IMG/VR virus record: IMGVR_UViG_3300032018_000001
Span: 62,001 to 126,000 of that record
Origin: a virus
Strand: one strand, 5' to 3'
DNA length: 64,000 nt
Part shown: piece by piece, positions 39,148 to 47,398 of the stretch
How the letters are laid out: each line of letters starts with the position of its first letter
How positions within the stretch are numbered: position 1 is the first letter of the stretch
Translations under genes and position numbers: made by a program
Notes under the pieces: generated by a model
Told to the model about the DNA's origin: nothing
Seen by the model: the letters and a program-made list of their open reading frames with translations, nothing else
Databases searched by the model: none

Positions 39148-41124
39148 ATGTCTGAACAAGAACGCACAGTCAGTGACCTGCTTGCTATCTTTCACGATAA
39201 CAATAGCAAGGACATCTCTGCCGGTAGTAGTAGAGACTTTATCTATTCTTCTTATGGTAAGCTGCACGGTAAGCAGCTTACCGCAGCAGACTCTACGTAC
39301 ACGATGACGGCGGATGACTTTGCTTTGTATTGTGACACTGCGCAAGGCAATATCAATGTTATCCTGCTGGAAGGTGTGGATTCTAACAGCAGGTTTGTTC
39401 TTATTGTCAATGTTGGCAGTAACGCTGTCGTGTTGACGGCTAACGGAGCTGACACCTTTTTTCGCGGCGGCGAGAGCTTAACCATTAAAGGTATGACATC
39501 TGCCCTACTTTATAAAATAGGGACAGTGTGGTCTGCTATTAACGGTTCAGGCAATGCTGGCGTTTTTATTACTGATGCTAATCCTACAGCAGGAGGCACA
39601 GTAAGCGGCAAAACTTATGCGGATGGTATAGTACTCACATCCTTTGATTCAGACACGCGAAGCCTTACCATTTCAGTTACGGCGCTCACCGGTACTACAC
39701 ACTGGAAACCTGTAGTAAGCGTCAACGGATTTTCTGTGACCAACTTTACACAGCAAGCTGATGGACGCTGGACAGGCACCGTTGATATTGTTCTGCCGGG
39801 CAGTGATGCTTCCTATCCGATTGTGGCGTTGCATGAAGATGGCGGAGCAGGAGTATCCTTGCTAAGCATAGCAGCAGGGCCGGTACTTACTGACCTGCGC
39901 CTCACCGGAGGCTATCCTGTAAGCCAGTCAGAGCTTAAGCAGAATGATTCTTTTTCAATCACATTTACCGCGGACAGTCCGTGTGCCCAAATTGAGATTG
40001 AAGATTTTGAAGCTGCACAGGCAGGACTGCTTACTGTTTCAGGAACAGGCCCTACTGTTGTTAGCGTTGCTATTGCTAATCGCGGAGCTGGTACTATAGC
40101 AAACCAGCGCGTTAAGGTGCGCTGCAAAGGTGCTAATGGTATTTGGGGCGGTTACTTTATGACTGATGCCTTTGGTGTAGGAGATGGTTCAGCCTATGTG
40201 CAGCTCAATAATGATGTTCCGGTTATAAGTGCTATTGCTCAGGTCAACATTGATTACCCTGCTACACAGGCTGCGTTAAAGAACGCAGAACAGGCTATCG
40301 TCCACCATACCGTAACTTTTCCCACCGGAACGGGCTCTGCAGCGTACACGAGCCCTAACGGCGACTTAACGGTTGCTAATCCTTCTACGTATGAAACTGC
40401 CAAGGTTGTTACGCGAGCAGGCGGAAGCTACAACGTGGGTACTACTAACCTTACTATCGTAGCAACCAAAACCAGCAATCAAGCTCAGGTCACAAGAAAC
40501 GCGGTTGTGTGCATTGCTAATGTTGCCTGCACGCTATCGGTTGCTACACCTTATGCACGACTCAGAAGCGGCGGCAGCATGGGAACCAGCGCTCAGAATT
40601 ACAGTATCACGCTTACTGCAAACCAGCAGCTCTACGCTGCTCCTACGCTTGCAGCGCCGGTAGGCAACTGGCAAGGCGGTGGCTTTGCGGGCGGGCCTTC
40701 CGTATGGACGCGCACACTTCAGATTGATGATACCATGGCCAAGGGCACACAAAGCTGGGGTGCTGTATCAGGTACTAATCTTGCAGGCATTGTTACCAGT
40801 GCTATTACAGGAACGTCAACGTACGTTCTAGGCGGTTTTGTTTCCAGGAATCTTGTGATGACACCCGCATGGCCTAACAGAGAAACGAGCATAGGTACGC
40901 AAGTATCTGACACGAGCAAATTAACCTGTCTTAATAACAGCAAAGGTTCCGGATACAGCATTACCTTTCAAACTTCAACCACAAACGCTGTTGACAAGTT
41001 TACGGTTACGCAGCCTACTACAGTGTACAATCCTGCAGGCAACCTGCTGTACAACTGTGACCAGGCCAACGCAGTAAATAACACTCTGGGAACGGATGTC
41101 TTCGTACTGGAAGAGGTGGTATAA
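39148..41124 (+). CDS. Multi-domain beta-rich virion protein
   Basis: 658 aa. An N-terminal phage-common beta-domain (TMTADDFALYCDTAQGNINV ... GESLTIKG) is followed by the shared Ig-like module (about 135-240: VFITDANPTAG ... VSVNGFSVTNF ... GRWTGTVDI). Further beta-sandwich domains end in a C-terminal domain. TVSDLLAIFHDN at the start is tag-like. Probably a fibre or head-surface protein. SD GGGG. Confidence 0.6.
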   Translation: MSEQERTVSDLLAIFHDNNSKDISAGSSRDFIYSSYGKLHGKQLTAADSTYTMTADDFALYCDTAQGNINVILLEGVDSNSRFVLIVNVGSNAVVLTANGADTFFRGGESLTIKGMTSALLYKIGTVWSAINGSGNAGVFITDANPTAGGTVSGKTYADGIVLTSFDSDTRSLTISVTALTGTTHWKPVVSVNGFSVTNFTQQADGRWTGTVDIVLPGSDASYPIVALHEDGGAGVSLLSIAAGPVLTDLRLTGGYPVSQSELKQNDSFSITFTADSPCAQIEIEDFEAAQAGLLTVSGTGPTVVSVAIANRGAGTIANQRVKVRCKGANGIWGGYFMTDAFGVGDGSAYVQLNNDVPVISAIAQVNIDYPATQAALKNAEQAIVHHTVTFPTGTGSAAYTSPNGDLTVANPSTYETAKVVTRAGGSYNVGTTNLTIVATKTSNQAQVTRNAVVCIANVACTLSVATPYARLRSGGSMGTSAQNYSITLTANQQLYAAPTLAAPVGNWQGGGFAGGPSVWTRTLQIDDTMAKGTQSWGAVSGTNLAGIVTSAITGTSTYVLGGFVSRNLVMTPAWPNRETSIGTQVSDTSKLTCLNNSKGSGYSITFQTSTTNAVDKFTVTQPTTVYNPAGNLLYNCDQANAVNNTLGTDVFVLEEVV

Positions 41125-42437
41125 TGGGAACAGATTATGAAAATGGCGTAAATGCAAAACTGCCTACTAAGCTTGGCATAGATGTCATGCCTGTTAGCGG
41201 AAATGCTACAGCCGGATATTTCTTTCAATTCAACGGCGTAGGCTTAACCGGCTCGCAGGTTCCCGCTATTTCATTGGCACAGACCGTTGTGGTTGCTAAA
41301 GCTGGTGGACAATTTACAACTATCCAAGCTGCTATTGATTCTATCACGGATGCTACGATTACCAAGCCTTACGTAGTTCTTATTTACCCAGGCACGTACG
41401 CAGAAAATCTTACGTTAAAAAATTGGGTTCACTTACAAGGGTTTGGTGGTCAAGGAAATAGCACAATACCCTCTGTTAATATTATTCCAGCATCAGGTAT
41501 TGTTTTTAATATACCTTCTCAGGCTACCCAAAGTAATATTCAGATTCTTGATATTGCGGTGAATGTATCAAATCCTACTACTGCTATAGATTACACTGTT
41601 TTTTACTTTCAGGGTGGCGGAGGCAGTCTTATTAATAATGTTTCTGTTTATAACTGTTACATTAGTGTAGCTACCAAAGGAAACCTTAAAGCAATTGACA
41701 TGGCAGCGGATGCTGCGGCAACTTTTTATGCTACCGGGTCAAGTTTTATATTTGCCTCTATCGTTCCTGGTGGCCCTTCAGTACAGACCTTGTTTAACCT
41801 AAATAATGTTAGCGGTGCTAAAATTGTATTTAGCACACTATCAATTAATAACAACGTGGCAAATTCTACCACTACGCTATTTTATGATAATACGGCTGGC
41901 AGTTTAGGTTTTGATGTTGAATACTGTAATCTTACTATGGTTGCTACGTCAGCGGCCGGAACAAAGATTTTTGCTAAAGCCGCAGGTTCGGCAGCAAGCT
42001 GGAAATTTATCAATAACACTATTATTACAGGTAAGACATCAGGCTCCACAACGATGACGGTTAATGTTTTTGATTTGAGCGTTCCCACTTCAGGAATTAC
42101 AACTCTTCAGGCTAATACTGTAGTATATGCGGCCGTTACCCCTGCCACAAAAAACTACTGCATAACAGGAACAGGTGTTGTTGTAAATTCTACCTTGGAT
42201 GTGATTGCCGGTATGGCAGTATCTGGAACAGGCACGTTCAATAAATCTACATTTTCCCCTAGTGCTGGGCAGCTTCAACTAGGAGCAGGCCCGGCAGTGA
42301 GTGATTTATCACTCATGCCTTATACTGCGGCAGTATCGGGTAATTGGCTAACGTCTGCGCCTACTAATCTGAAAGATGCTGTTGACAGAATAGCTGCATT
42401 GGCTGTAACATTGAATAGCGGAAATCCTATTCCCTAA
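41124..42437 (+). CDS. Pectin-lyase-like beta-helix protein
   Basis: 437 aa, TAATG overlap. GGQFTTIQAAIDSITDAT followed by YVVLIYPGTYAENLTLKNWV is the classic entry of pectinesterase/pectate-lyase-like beta-helices in phage fibres, continuing with N-rich turns to about residue 400. No catalytic Asp pair is evident to me, so binding rather than cleavage is more likely. Confidence 0.7.
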   Translation: MGTDYENGVNAKLPTKLGIDVMPVSGNATAGYFFQFNGVGLTGSQVPAISLAQTVVVAKAGGQFTTIQAAIDSITDATITKPYVVLIYPGTYAENLTLKNWVHLQGFGGQGNSTIPSVNIIPASGIVFNIPSQATQSNIQILDIAVNVSNPTTAIDYTVFYFQGGGGSLINNVSVYNCYISVATKGNLKAIDMAADAAATFYATGSSFIFASIVPGGPSVQTLFNLNNVSGAKIVFSTLSINNNVANSTTTLFYDNTAGSLGFDVEYCNLTMVATSAAGTKIFAKAAGSAASWKFINNTIITGKTSGSTTMTVNVFDLSVPTSGITTLQANTVVYAAVTPATKNYCITGTGVVVNSTLDVIAGMAVSGTGTFNKSTFSPSAGQLQLGAGPAVSDLSLMPYTAAVSGNWLTSAPTNLKDAVDRIAALAVTLNSGNPIP

Positions 42438-42446
42438 AGGTAAACG

Positions 42447-42962
42447 ATGGCCGGTGCTTACACTGATGCATACTCTGATGCTTACGATAATGGAGAGCTT
42501 GTGACAACCACAACGACTACGACAACTACAACAACGACCACAACTACTACCCTAACGTCAACTACTACCACGACCACAACTACTGTTACAACGACCACGA
42601 CCACTCTTGCTCCTCCTCCTAAGTTACCGGACTTGCCGGTTATAGAAGGGGCGGCAGGGTCTGTCTTTATTCATGACGTGGGAGCGGTGGATGGCACAGT
42701 TGTAAAGAACTTTAACAGCGATGGAACGGTTAAGTATATTGAAGCCATCGGCGGAAGTCAGGTTGATGTTTCTGTTTCGGCGCGGGTAGGCACACAGCAT
42801 TACATGCCAACCGTTACTGTGAACGGAGCAGTGGTTACTAATCTTGTCAGGCAGCCAAATGGAGACTGGTTAGGAACGGTACTTGTCGCACTGGATGATG
42901 TACTGCATGTCAGACACGAAGATGAAGGACAGTCCGCTGTCCCGGTAGTGAGGATAGAATGA
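42447..42962 (+). CDS. Poly-Thr + Ig-like protein
   Basis: 171 aa. MAGAYTDAYSDAYDNGELV is followed by about 35 residues rich in threonine, then PPPKLPDLP and the shared Ig-like module (AGSVFIHDVGAVDG ... VRHEDEG), nearly identical to the C-terminus of the 37781 protein. Recent domain duplication is likely. Confidence 0.65.
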   Translation: MAGAYTDAYSDAYDNGELVTTTTTTTTTTTTTTTTLTSTTTTTTTTVTTTTTTLAPPPKLPDLPVIEGAAGSVFIHDVGAVDGTVVKNFNSDGTVKYIEAIGGSQVDVSVSARVGTQHYMPTVTVNGAVVTNLVRQPNGDWLGTVLVALDDVLHVRHEDEGQSAVPVVRIE

Positions 42963-43168
42963 TAAAGCTTCCGATTGAAGTAGGGGATACTATTCTGACC
43001 GGCAAGTTTCGTAATCACCGTACAACGGTGGAGACGATTGAGACGGATGAGTGGGGGCACCCTACTATCAACGGAAAGCCAATTCTGAAAGTCAGGATTG
43101 AAAAGCTCATGACTGCAAAGAAGGAAAGCGGCCGGGCGCGTCTTGAACGTCTGATAAAGGGTTGCTAA
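42959..43168 (+). CDS. Conserved small protein, 69 aa
   Basis: IEVGDTILTGKFRNHRTTVE ... GHPTINGKPILKVRI follows a short beta-barrel-like pattern seen in myoviruses. The C-terminus GRARLERLIKG is the recurrent amphipathic motif. Overlaps both neighbours. Function unknown. Confidence 0.65.
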   Translation: MIKLPIEVGDTILTGKFRNHRTTVETIETDEWGHPTINGKPILKVRIEKLMTAKKESGRARLERLIKGC

Positions 43169-43731
43169 TGTCCACGACTACTACGACAACCACGACTACT
43201 ACAACAACGACAACTACGCTTTGTCCGTTCACGCCGCGCATTAATTTGATGCCCAGCAGGAAAGAATCGGCGTTCTACCGGAGAAAGAACGATGAGCGCG
43301 TGGAGCTGCGTGGCGCTGGCTGCAGGCTGTTCAGGTCACAGGACGGCCCCGGCAAAATCATTGACAAGTTTGACAATGTAGTAGTAGCACCTGGAGCTGA
43401 GCCGGTTGCTATTCAGACGCGGGTAATTATCGAGCCGTATCAGGTGGCCAGAAACAAAATAGGGGATGACCATTCCACGGAATACACGGACTTCCCTTTC
43501 ACGGCTACGCTGCGGTTTTGCGATGATGCACGCCGCCTGGACTTGATAGAGATTGCTTATGAGTATGCGCGTGCGGCCGGGCTCACACGCTTTGCTTCAG
43601 GACAGCCGCGGGACATTACGCATATTTTCTATACTCGTTTCAAACTGGTCAACCGGGTTACGAGCGGAATCAATGCTGACCTTGTGAACAAATTCTTTAT
43701 CAGCCCTACGGAGGAATCATGGAACGCTTAG
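43168..43731 (+). CDS. Neck protein with N-terminal poly-Thr
   Basis: 187 aa; ATG 43168 overlaps the previous stop. Codons 3-17 are all Thr, then LCPFTPRIN and a folded domain (FPFTATLRFCDDARRLDLIE ... FYTRFKLVNRV). By position it could be a gp14-like neck or tail-completion protein. Poly-Thr at the extreme N-terminus is unusual. Confidence 0.55.
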   Translation: MSTTTTTTTTTTTTTTTLCPFTPRINLMPSRKESAFYRRKNDERVELRGAGCRLFRSQDGPGKIIDKFDNVVVAPGAEPVAIQTRVIIEPYQVARNKIGDDHSTEYTDFPFTATLRFCDDARRLDLIEIAYEYARAAGLTRFASGQPRDITHIFYTRFKLVNRVTSGINADLVNKFFISPTEESWNA

Positions 43732-43976
43732 AACGACTTCTGGAAAGTTACCCGAAGAGCCCCAAGGGTACTAAGGTTTTCAAGAAGCAGATTAAAGAAG
43801 GCTGGCTGGCCGGTAATTTGGAAGGCGCAGGCAAGGCCTTTGTGGGCAAGGTATCCGCCGCTCTGGAGTACGGCGTAGAAGATGCACGGGCATTCTGTGT
43901 GGCGCTGCTGGAGGATGTGAATGACCATAAGGGCGCTGAGGCTGTGAACAACCTTCTTTCCAAGATGAGTGTATGA
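43719..43976 (+). CDS. Small tagged protein, 85 aa
   Basis: MERLERLLESYPKS shows the recurrent motif most clearly, followed by a small helical domain. SD GGAGG inside the preceding gene. Unknown; candidate capsid-internal protein. Confidence 0.6.
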   Translation: MERLERLLESYPKSPKGTKVFKKQIKEGWLAGNLEGAGKAFVGKVSAALEYGVEDARAFCVALLEDVNDHKGAEAVNNLLSKMSV

Positions 43977-44269
43977 AAAAGCTCGATGAGCTCACACGAA
44001 AAATAGCCAGACGGGAAACTGTCTGGGAGAATCCGGATGGGACAAAAACCAAACAGACGGATGAGGGTATTGAAGAAATATCTGAATCCAAGAAGCGCGA
44101 GTGGGATATGTGGGACGGACTCAGCCCTATGTGTAGTGTATCGGCCCGCCGCAAGCGCCTGGAGAAAGTAATCAGGAAAGCTGAGGATGATGACACCATA
44201 GGAAATTTTGCTTACAGCAAAAGACCTATCGCCAAACTTTACCGCGATGAAATGGAAGGTGACATTTGA
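43973..44269 (+). CDS. Small charged protein, 98 aa
   Basis: Coupled (ATGA). MKKLDELTRKIARRE at the N-terminus and RKRLEKVIRKAEDD in the middle are two copies of the motif. Polar. Unknown. Confidence 0.55.
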   Translation: MKKLDELTRKIARRETVWENPDGTKTKQTDEGIEEISESKKREWDMWDGLSPMCSVSARRKRLEKVIRKAEDDDTIGNFAYSKRPIAKLYRDEMEGDI

Positions 44270-44775
44270 GAAAGCTGCTATCCTTGCTTCTTGAATACAA
44301 TATGATTCCTGAGCTCACGCCTACTAAGGGTACGCTGGGTATTCCCCGCGCACTCATGCCTCAGATAAGCAAAGACCATCAGCAGTCTTTCTTCGACCAG
44401 CTCAAAGAAGAGGGTATCAAGATTCACAAGATTAGCATGCGGGCCAAAGACATCTCACCGTCCCAGAATGAAATCAATTCCGATAAGGTTGACACATGGG
44501 TTATTGGAAAAAAGCCTATGGTCATTTCATCGGACAATTATATCCTGGACGGGCATCACCAGTGGGCTAAAGCAATGGTGGAAGATGAGGACATGAAGCT
44601 GGACTGCTACAAGATAGAGCTTCCTATCCGCAAGCTTTTGGATTACGCTCGCAATTTTGAACACACCGGCTATAAGGATTTTCACGATGCACTTATCAAG
44701 GAGCATGCTATGCAACAGCAACAGCGATTAGAGAAGGTTTTGAAAGAAGCAGGAACAATGGCAGGTGCCCTGTGA
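44266..44775 (+). CDS. ParB/sulfiredoxin-fold protein
   Basis: 169 aa from TTG 44266 within the previous stop region. DISPSQNEIN ... PMVISSDNYILDGHHQWAKA is the ParB-like nuclease/sulfiredoxin core, with the nucleotide-binding DGHHQW. N-terminal MRKLLSLLLEYN and C-terminal QRLEKVLKEAG are tag motifs. Ends TMAGAL, encoded in the 122-bp repeat. Activity (nucleotide binding, nuclease) unproven. Confidence 0.65.
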   Translation: MRKLLSLLLEYNMIPELTPTKGTLGIPRALMPQISKDHQQSFFDQLKEEGIKIHKISMRAKDISPSQNEINSDKVDTWVIGKKPMVISSDNYILDGHHQWAKAMVEDEDMKLDCYKIELPIRKLLDYARNFEHTGYKDFHDALIKEHAMQQQQRLEKVLKEAGTMAGAL

Positions 44776-44875
44776 ATCTGTATCATAATACCGTCTTTAT
44801 TTGCTTTGTGTTTTTTCTTGCCGGATGGGGCCTTAACGAATTACTCAGCAGATTAAAAAGGTGGCTATGAAAAAG
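44754..44875 (+). repeat. 122-bp direct repeat, copy 1
   Basis: Nearly identical to 45573-45694 (offset 819). Covers the end of the upstream gene (TMAGAL), a complete 32-aa membrane ORF, and the first codons (MKK) of the downstream gene. Confidence 0.9.
44772..44870 (+). CDS. Membrane miniprotein, 32 aa (copy 1)
   Basis: GTG start overlapping the previous stop; its TGA overlaps the next ATG. VNLYHNTVFICFVFFLAGWG ... is one TM helix with a basic tail (RLKRWL). Conserved in both repeat copies with mostly conservative changes, which supports coding. Confidence 0.5.
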   Translation: MNLYHNTVFICFVFFLAGWGLNELLSRLKRWL

Positions 44876-45001
44876 GTCAAAGAGCAGAAAAGGTTTTTTG
44901 ACGCCATTGAGGCGAGCGGAGCGGATTCTGTTTTACGCAACATAGCAAAAACAAAAATTGATAAAGCGCTTGAACCTGTGTTTCAGGAGTTGGTAGCGTA
45001 G
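44867..45001 (+). CDS. Hypothetical 44-aa protein
   Basis: ATG 44867 in the end of repeat copy 1. MKKVKEQKRFFDAIEASGAD..., helical. Likely the counterpart of the gene at 45686 only in its first codons. Unknown. Confidence 0.45.
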   Translation: MKKVKEQKRFFDAIEASGADSVLRNIAKTKIDKALEPVFQELVA

Positions 45002-45003
45002 CA

Positions 45004-45594
45004 ATGGACTTAATCCTTCAGGTAGAGGACAATAAGCTGTGGAGCCCCGGCAAACGAAAGATAATGAATCTGGAGCAGACGCCAATAGTATTCCGGGAGG
45101 AGCTGCTACGGCACTTCACAAAGTACATGGCGGGAGTGTACGCGGACGAATTGGAGAGGGCGATAACGGAGCAGCGTTACAGCGATGTGTGGACGCCTCT
45201 GTCTCCGCACTACTTGCTACTGAAAGAGAAGATGGGATGGAGCAGCAATATCTGGGAAGCAACCAGCAAGCTCAAAGCATCAATCGACTGGTGGCGGTCT
45301 CCTGACCGGAAAGGTTACGTTGTGGGAGTCAGTCCTAAAAAATATTACCGCGCTGCTAATGGTGAGCACATCCTTGTCCGGGACGTTGCGCTCTGGATGG
45401 AATACGGCACCGGCGAGCAGGCGGAAGGTGGCAAAGGAAAGACAGGCTGGCACGGCATGCCTGCCCGGCCGCTGTTCAGGCCCCTGCGGGATTACCTTAG
45501 CAAGCACATTGATGACTTCTACAAAAAGTTCCTGGATGCATACGAAGATGACATTGACGATTTGCTGGTCATAACAATGGCAGGTGCCCTGTGA
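45004..45594 (+). CDS. HK97-gp10-like / tail completion protein
   Basis: 196 aa. WTPLSPHYLLLKEKMGW, then ASIDWW ... GYVVGVSP ... LWMEYGTGEQ ... MPARPLFRPL follow the HK97 gp10 / phage virion morphogenesis pattern of head-tail joining proteins. It lies between the two 122-bp repeats and also ends TMAGAL. Confidence 0.65.
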   Translation: MDLILQVEDNKLWSPGKRKIMNLEQTPIVFREELLRHFTKYMAGVYADELERAITEQRYSDVWTPLSPHYLLLKEKMGWSSNIWEATSKLKASIDWWRSPDRKGYVVGVSPKKYYRAANGEHILVRDVALWMEYGTGEQAEGGKGKTGWHGMPARPLFRPLRDYLSKHIDDFYKKFLDAYEDDIDDLLVITMAGAL

Positions 45595-45694
45595 GCCTAT
45601 ATCATAATACCGTCTTTATTTGCATTGTGTTTTTTCTTGCCGGGTGGGGCCTTAACGAATTACTCAGCAGATTAAAAAGGTGGCTATGAAAAAG
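45573..45694 (+). repeat. 122-bp direct repeat, copy 2
   Basis: Second copy of 44754-44875; only a few substitutions (for example ATCTG/GCCTA after the GTG). The two copies flank the genes at 44867 and 45004. Confidence 0.9.
45591..45689 (+). CDS. Membrane miniprotein, 32 aa (copy 2)
   Basis: Paralogue of 44772: VSLYHNTVFICIVFFLAGWG.... Same GTG start, same double overlap. Confidence 0.5.
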   Translation: MSLYHNTVFICIVFFLAGWGLNELLSRLKRWL

Positions 45695-45985
45695 CTTTTA
45701 GAAAAAGTCGCTGAGGTGGAAGAGCTCCTGGAAAAGAAAACTCATTTTGAGATTCTTAAAAAGAACAAGGTGAAGCTGACTGATGAGGAGCGCGATACCG
45801 TGATGAATGGAAAAGCGGTTTGGCATCACGGCCCAAACGGTGAAGAGTCACCGGCCGTGTGGAAGAGCAAGAACAGTGCAGGAGAGGATGTTTTCGTAGC
45901 TAATACACACCGTTGCTATAAGACAGCGAGCACGGTTAAGGGTGCTATTCATCACTATCACAACGGAGTGAAACAAAGTGCGTAA
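45686..45985 (+). CDS. Hypothetical 99-aa protein
   Basis: ATG 45686 (GTG 45680 in frame lies in the repeat). MKKLLEKVAEVEELLEKK tag-like helix, then a compact domain with WHHGPNGEESPAVWKSK and VKGAIHHYHNG. Unknown. Confidence 0.6.
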   Translation: MKKLLEKVAEVEELLEKKTHFEILKKNKVKLTDEERDTVMNGKAVWHHGPNGEESPAVWKSKNSAGEDVFVANTHRCYKTASTVKGAIHHYHNGVKQSA

Positions 45986-46463
45986 CATACTAATCATCCT
46001 GATTCTGTTTTGCGCTGTGGTCATGGGTACTAATCTGAAAGAGCGCCTGGACAAACTCCAGAGTCATAACGTGCAGCTGCTTACTAAGCAGAAGATGGAT
46101 ACTATCCCTATTCAGTCTGTAGCGGATGCACCTGCTACTGTTCCCGCTCCTATGCGTAGGAGCCTGTCCCGCGGCCTCACGCGGGTAGAAATAAAGCAGG
46201 AGTACATGGACGATGACATCAAGCTTCTGAAAACTCAGATGCTTGAGACCAAAGACCTCCTGAACAAAATGGTCACGACTATGGAAGTTCAGACCGCGTT
46301 GGCGGAGACTACTACGAATAAGGGCGGCAGGAACGAATTGATACTGGAGATTGTCCTGGGCATCCTGGGATTTTTCATCACAGGCGGCACCGGCTATTTT
46401 GGATGGAAGAACAAGCACATCGTACTCAATAGGTTCAAAGGCAAGGATGCTACTGATGAATGA
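45978..46463 (+). CDS. Membrane protein with coiled coil, 161 aa
   Basis: GTG start. An N-terminal hydrophobic helix (NILIILILFCAVVMG) may be a signal; then KERLDKLQ, a coiled coil (about 78-112), and a second TM near 120-142 (LEIVLGILGFFITGGTGYFG). Unknown role in the virion or host membrane. Confidence 0.6.
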   Translation: MRNILIILILFCAVVMGTNLKERLDKLQSHNVQLLTKQKMDTIPIQSVADAPATVPAPMRRSLSRGLTRVEIKQEYMDDDIKLLKTQMLETKDLLNKMVTTMEVQTALAETTTNKGGRNELILEIVLGILGFFITGGTGYFGWKNKHIVLNRFKGKDATDE

Positions 46464-46530
46464 GCTTAAATCATTTTTGAAATACATTCTTTCGCCGGGC
46501 GGCAAGCACGGTAAGAAAAGGAGATACGAG

Positions 46531-47169
46531 ATGAGTGGCATATCACGGCTTCAGAAAGCTCTGGGAGAATCAACTTACGATGAAACGAAGAAGGCCGTTG
46601 TTGCCTTAGCAAGGGCCATTGACTCAGGAAAAAACTGGGAAAGCGAGATTGACAAAATTGCAAAGCAGTATAAGGTGGATGTCGCTGACCTGCGTGCTGA
46701 CTTTGAAGAGGAGTACGGAGACATTCAGAAGTACTCTGACAAAGCGGACAGTAAGGGAGAAGGCACCAAGTTGACAGGCACGGCCCGCCTGGAAAAAGAG
46801 ATGATGATTTTCACGGGCAATGAAGAGAGTCCTGCCTCCTTCGCGTTCAAGGTTCACCCGGCTGACCAAATCAGGGCGGAGAAATTCCTGAAGGCGAAAC
46901 AGTGGGAGTACACCATTAGCAAGGAAGAGCTTGTTAATGGGTACGTGACTGTGACCGTGCCGAATGATTACGTCTTCATGGATAAGAAAATGGGCTACGG
47001 TGATATGGCCCGGATGATGAGCGAGTACGGTATCAGGGTTTTGAAAGACCGTACTAAGGATAACGGCCATGAAGTGCGGACGGTGGCGGAGAAGAAAAGG
47101 AAGCACGGCTGGCACGGCCTGCGCTCTTCCGGGAAGTTTTCAAAGGATGAGTACGATTACTATTGGTGA
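46531..47169 (+). CDS. Hypothetical 212-aa protein
   Basis: Start at ATG 46531 with AAAGGAG; ATG 46456 (adding 25 residues) also possible and would overlap the previous gene. MSGISRLQKALGEST and ARLEKEMMIF carry the amphipathic motif. The middle holds a ferredoxin-like beta-alpha pattern; the C-terminus is basic (RKHGWHGLRSSGKF). Confidence 0.6.
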   Translation: MSGISRLQKALGESTYDETKKAVVALARAIDSGKNWESEIDKIAKQYKVDVADLRADFEEEYGDIQKYSDKADSKGEGTKLTGTARLEKEMMIFTGNEESPASFAFKVHPADQIRAEKFLKAKQWEYTISKEELVNGYVTVTVPNDYVFMDKKMGYGDMARMMSEYGIRVLKDRTKDNGHEVRTVAEKKRKHGWHGLRSSGKFSKDEYDYYW

Positions 47170-47184
47170 TGAAAGGAAAATTTT

Positions 47185-47397
47185 ATGAGACCTGAGACCT
47201 GTCAAAATAAAGATTGCAAACCCGTAAATAACGCCTGCGGAGCCTGCATAAACAGGAGTGCTATTGCTAAGGAAGGCTACGCGCTCATTCAGGCTATTGA
47301 GGCATGCGGTGCATCTACCGCTTTGACTGCGGCTGTAAACAAGGCAGAAGCTTTTATCAAGCTTGCAGAAGAGGAATCACTGAAGGGACGCGAATAG
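47185..47397 (+). CDS. Cys-rich 70-aa protein
   Basis: CQNKDCKPVNNACGAC at the N-terminus (four cysteines) and a helical hairpin (YALIQAIEACGASTALTAAV). SD AAAGGAAA. Ends 1 nt before the next gene. Unknown. Confidence 0.6.
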   Translation: MRPETCQNKDCKPVNNACGACINRSAIAKEGYALIQAIEACGASTALTAAVNKAEAFIKLAEEESLKGRE

Positions 47398-47398
47398 C

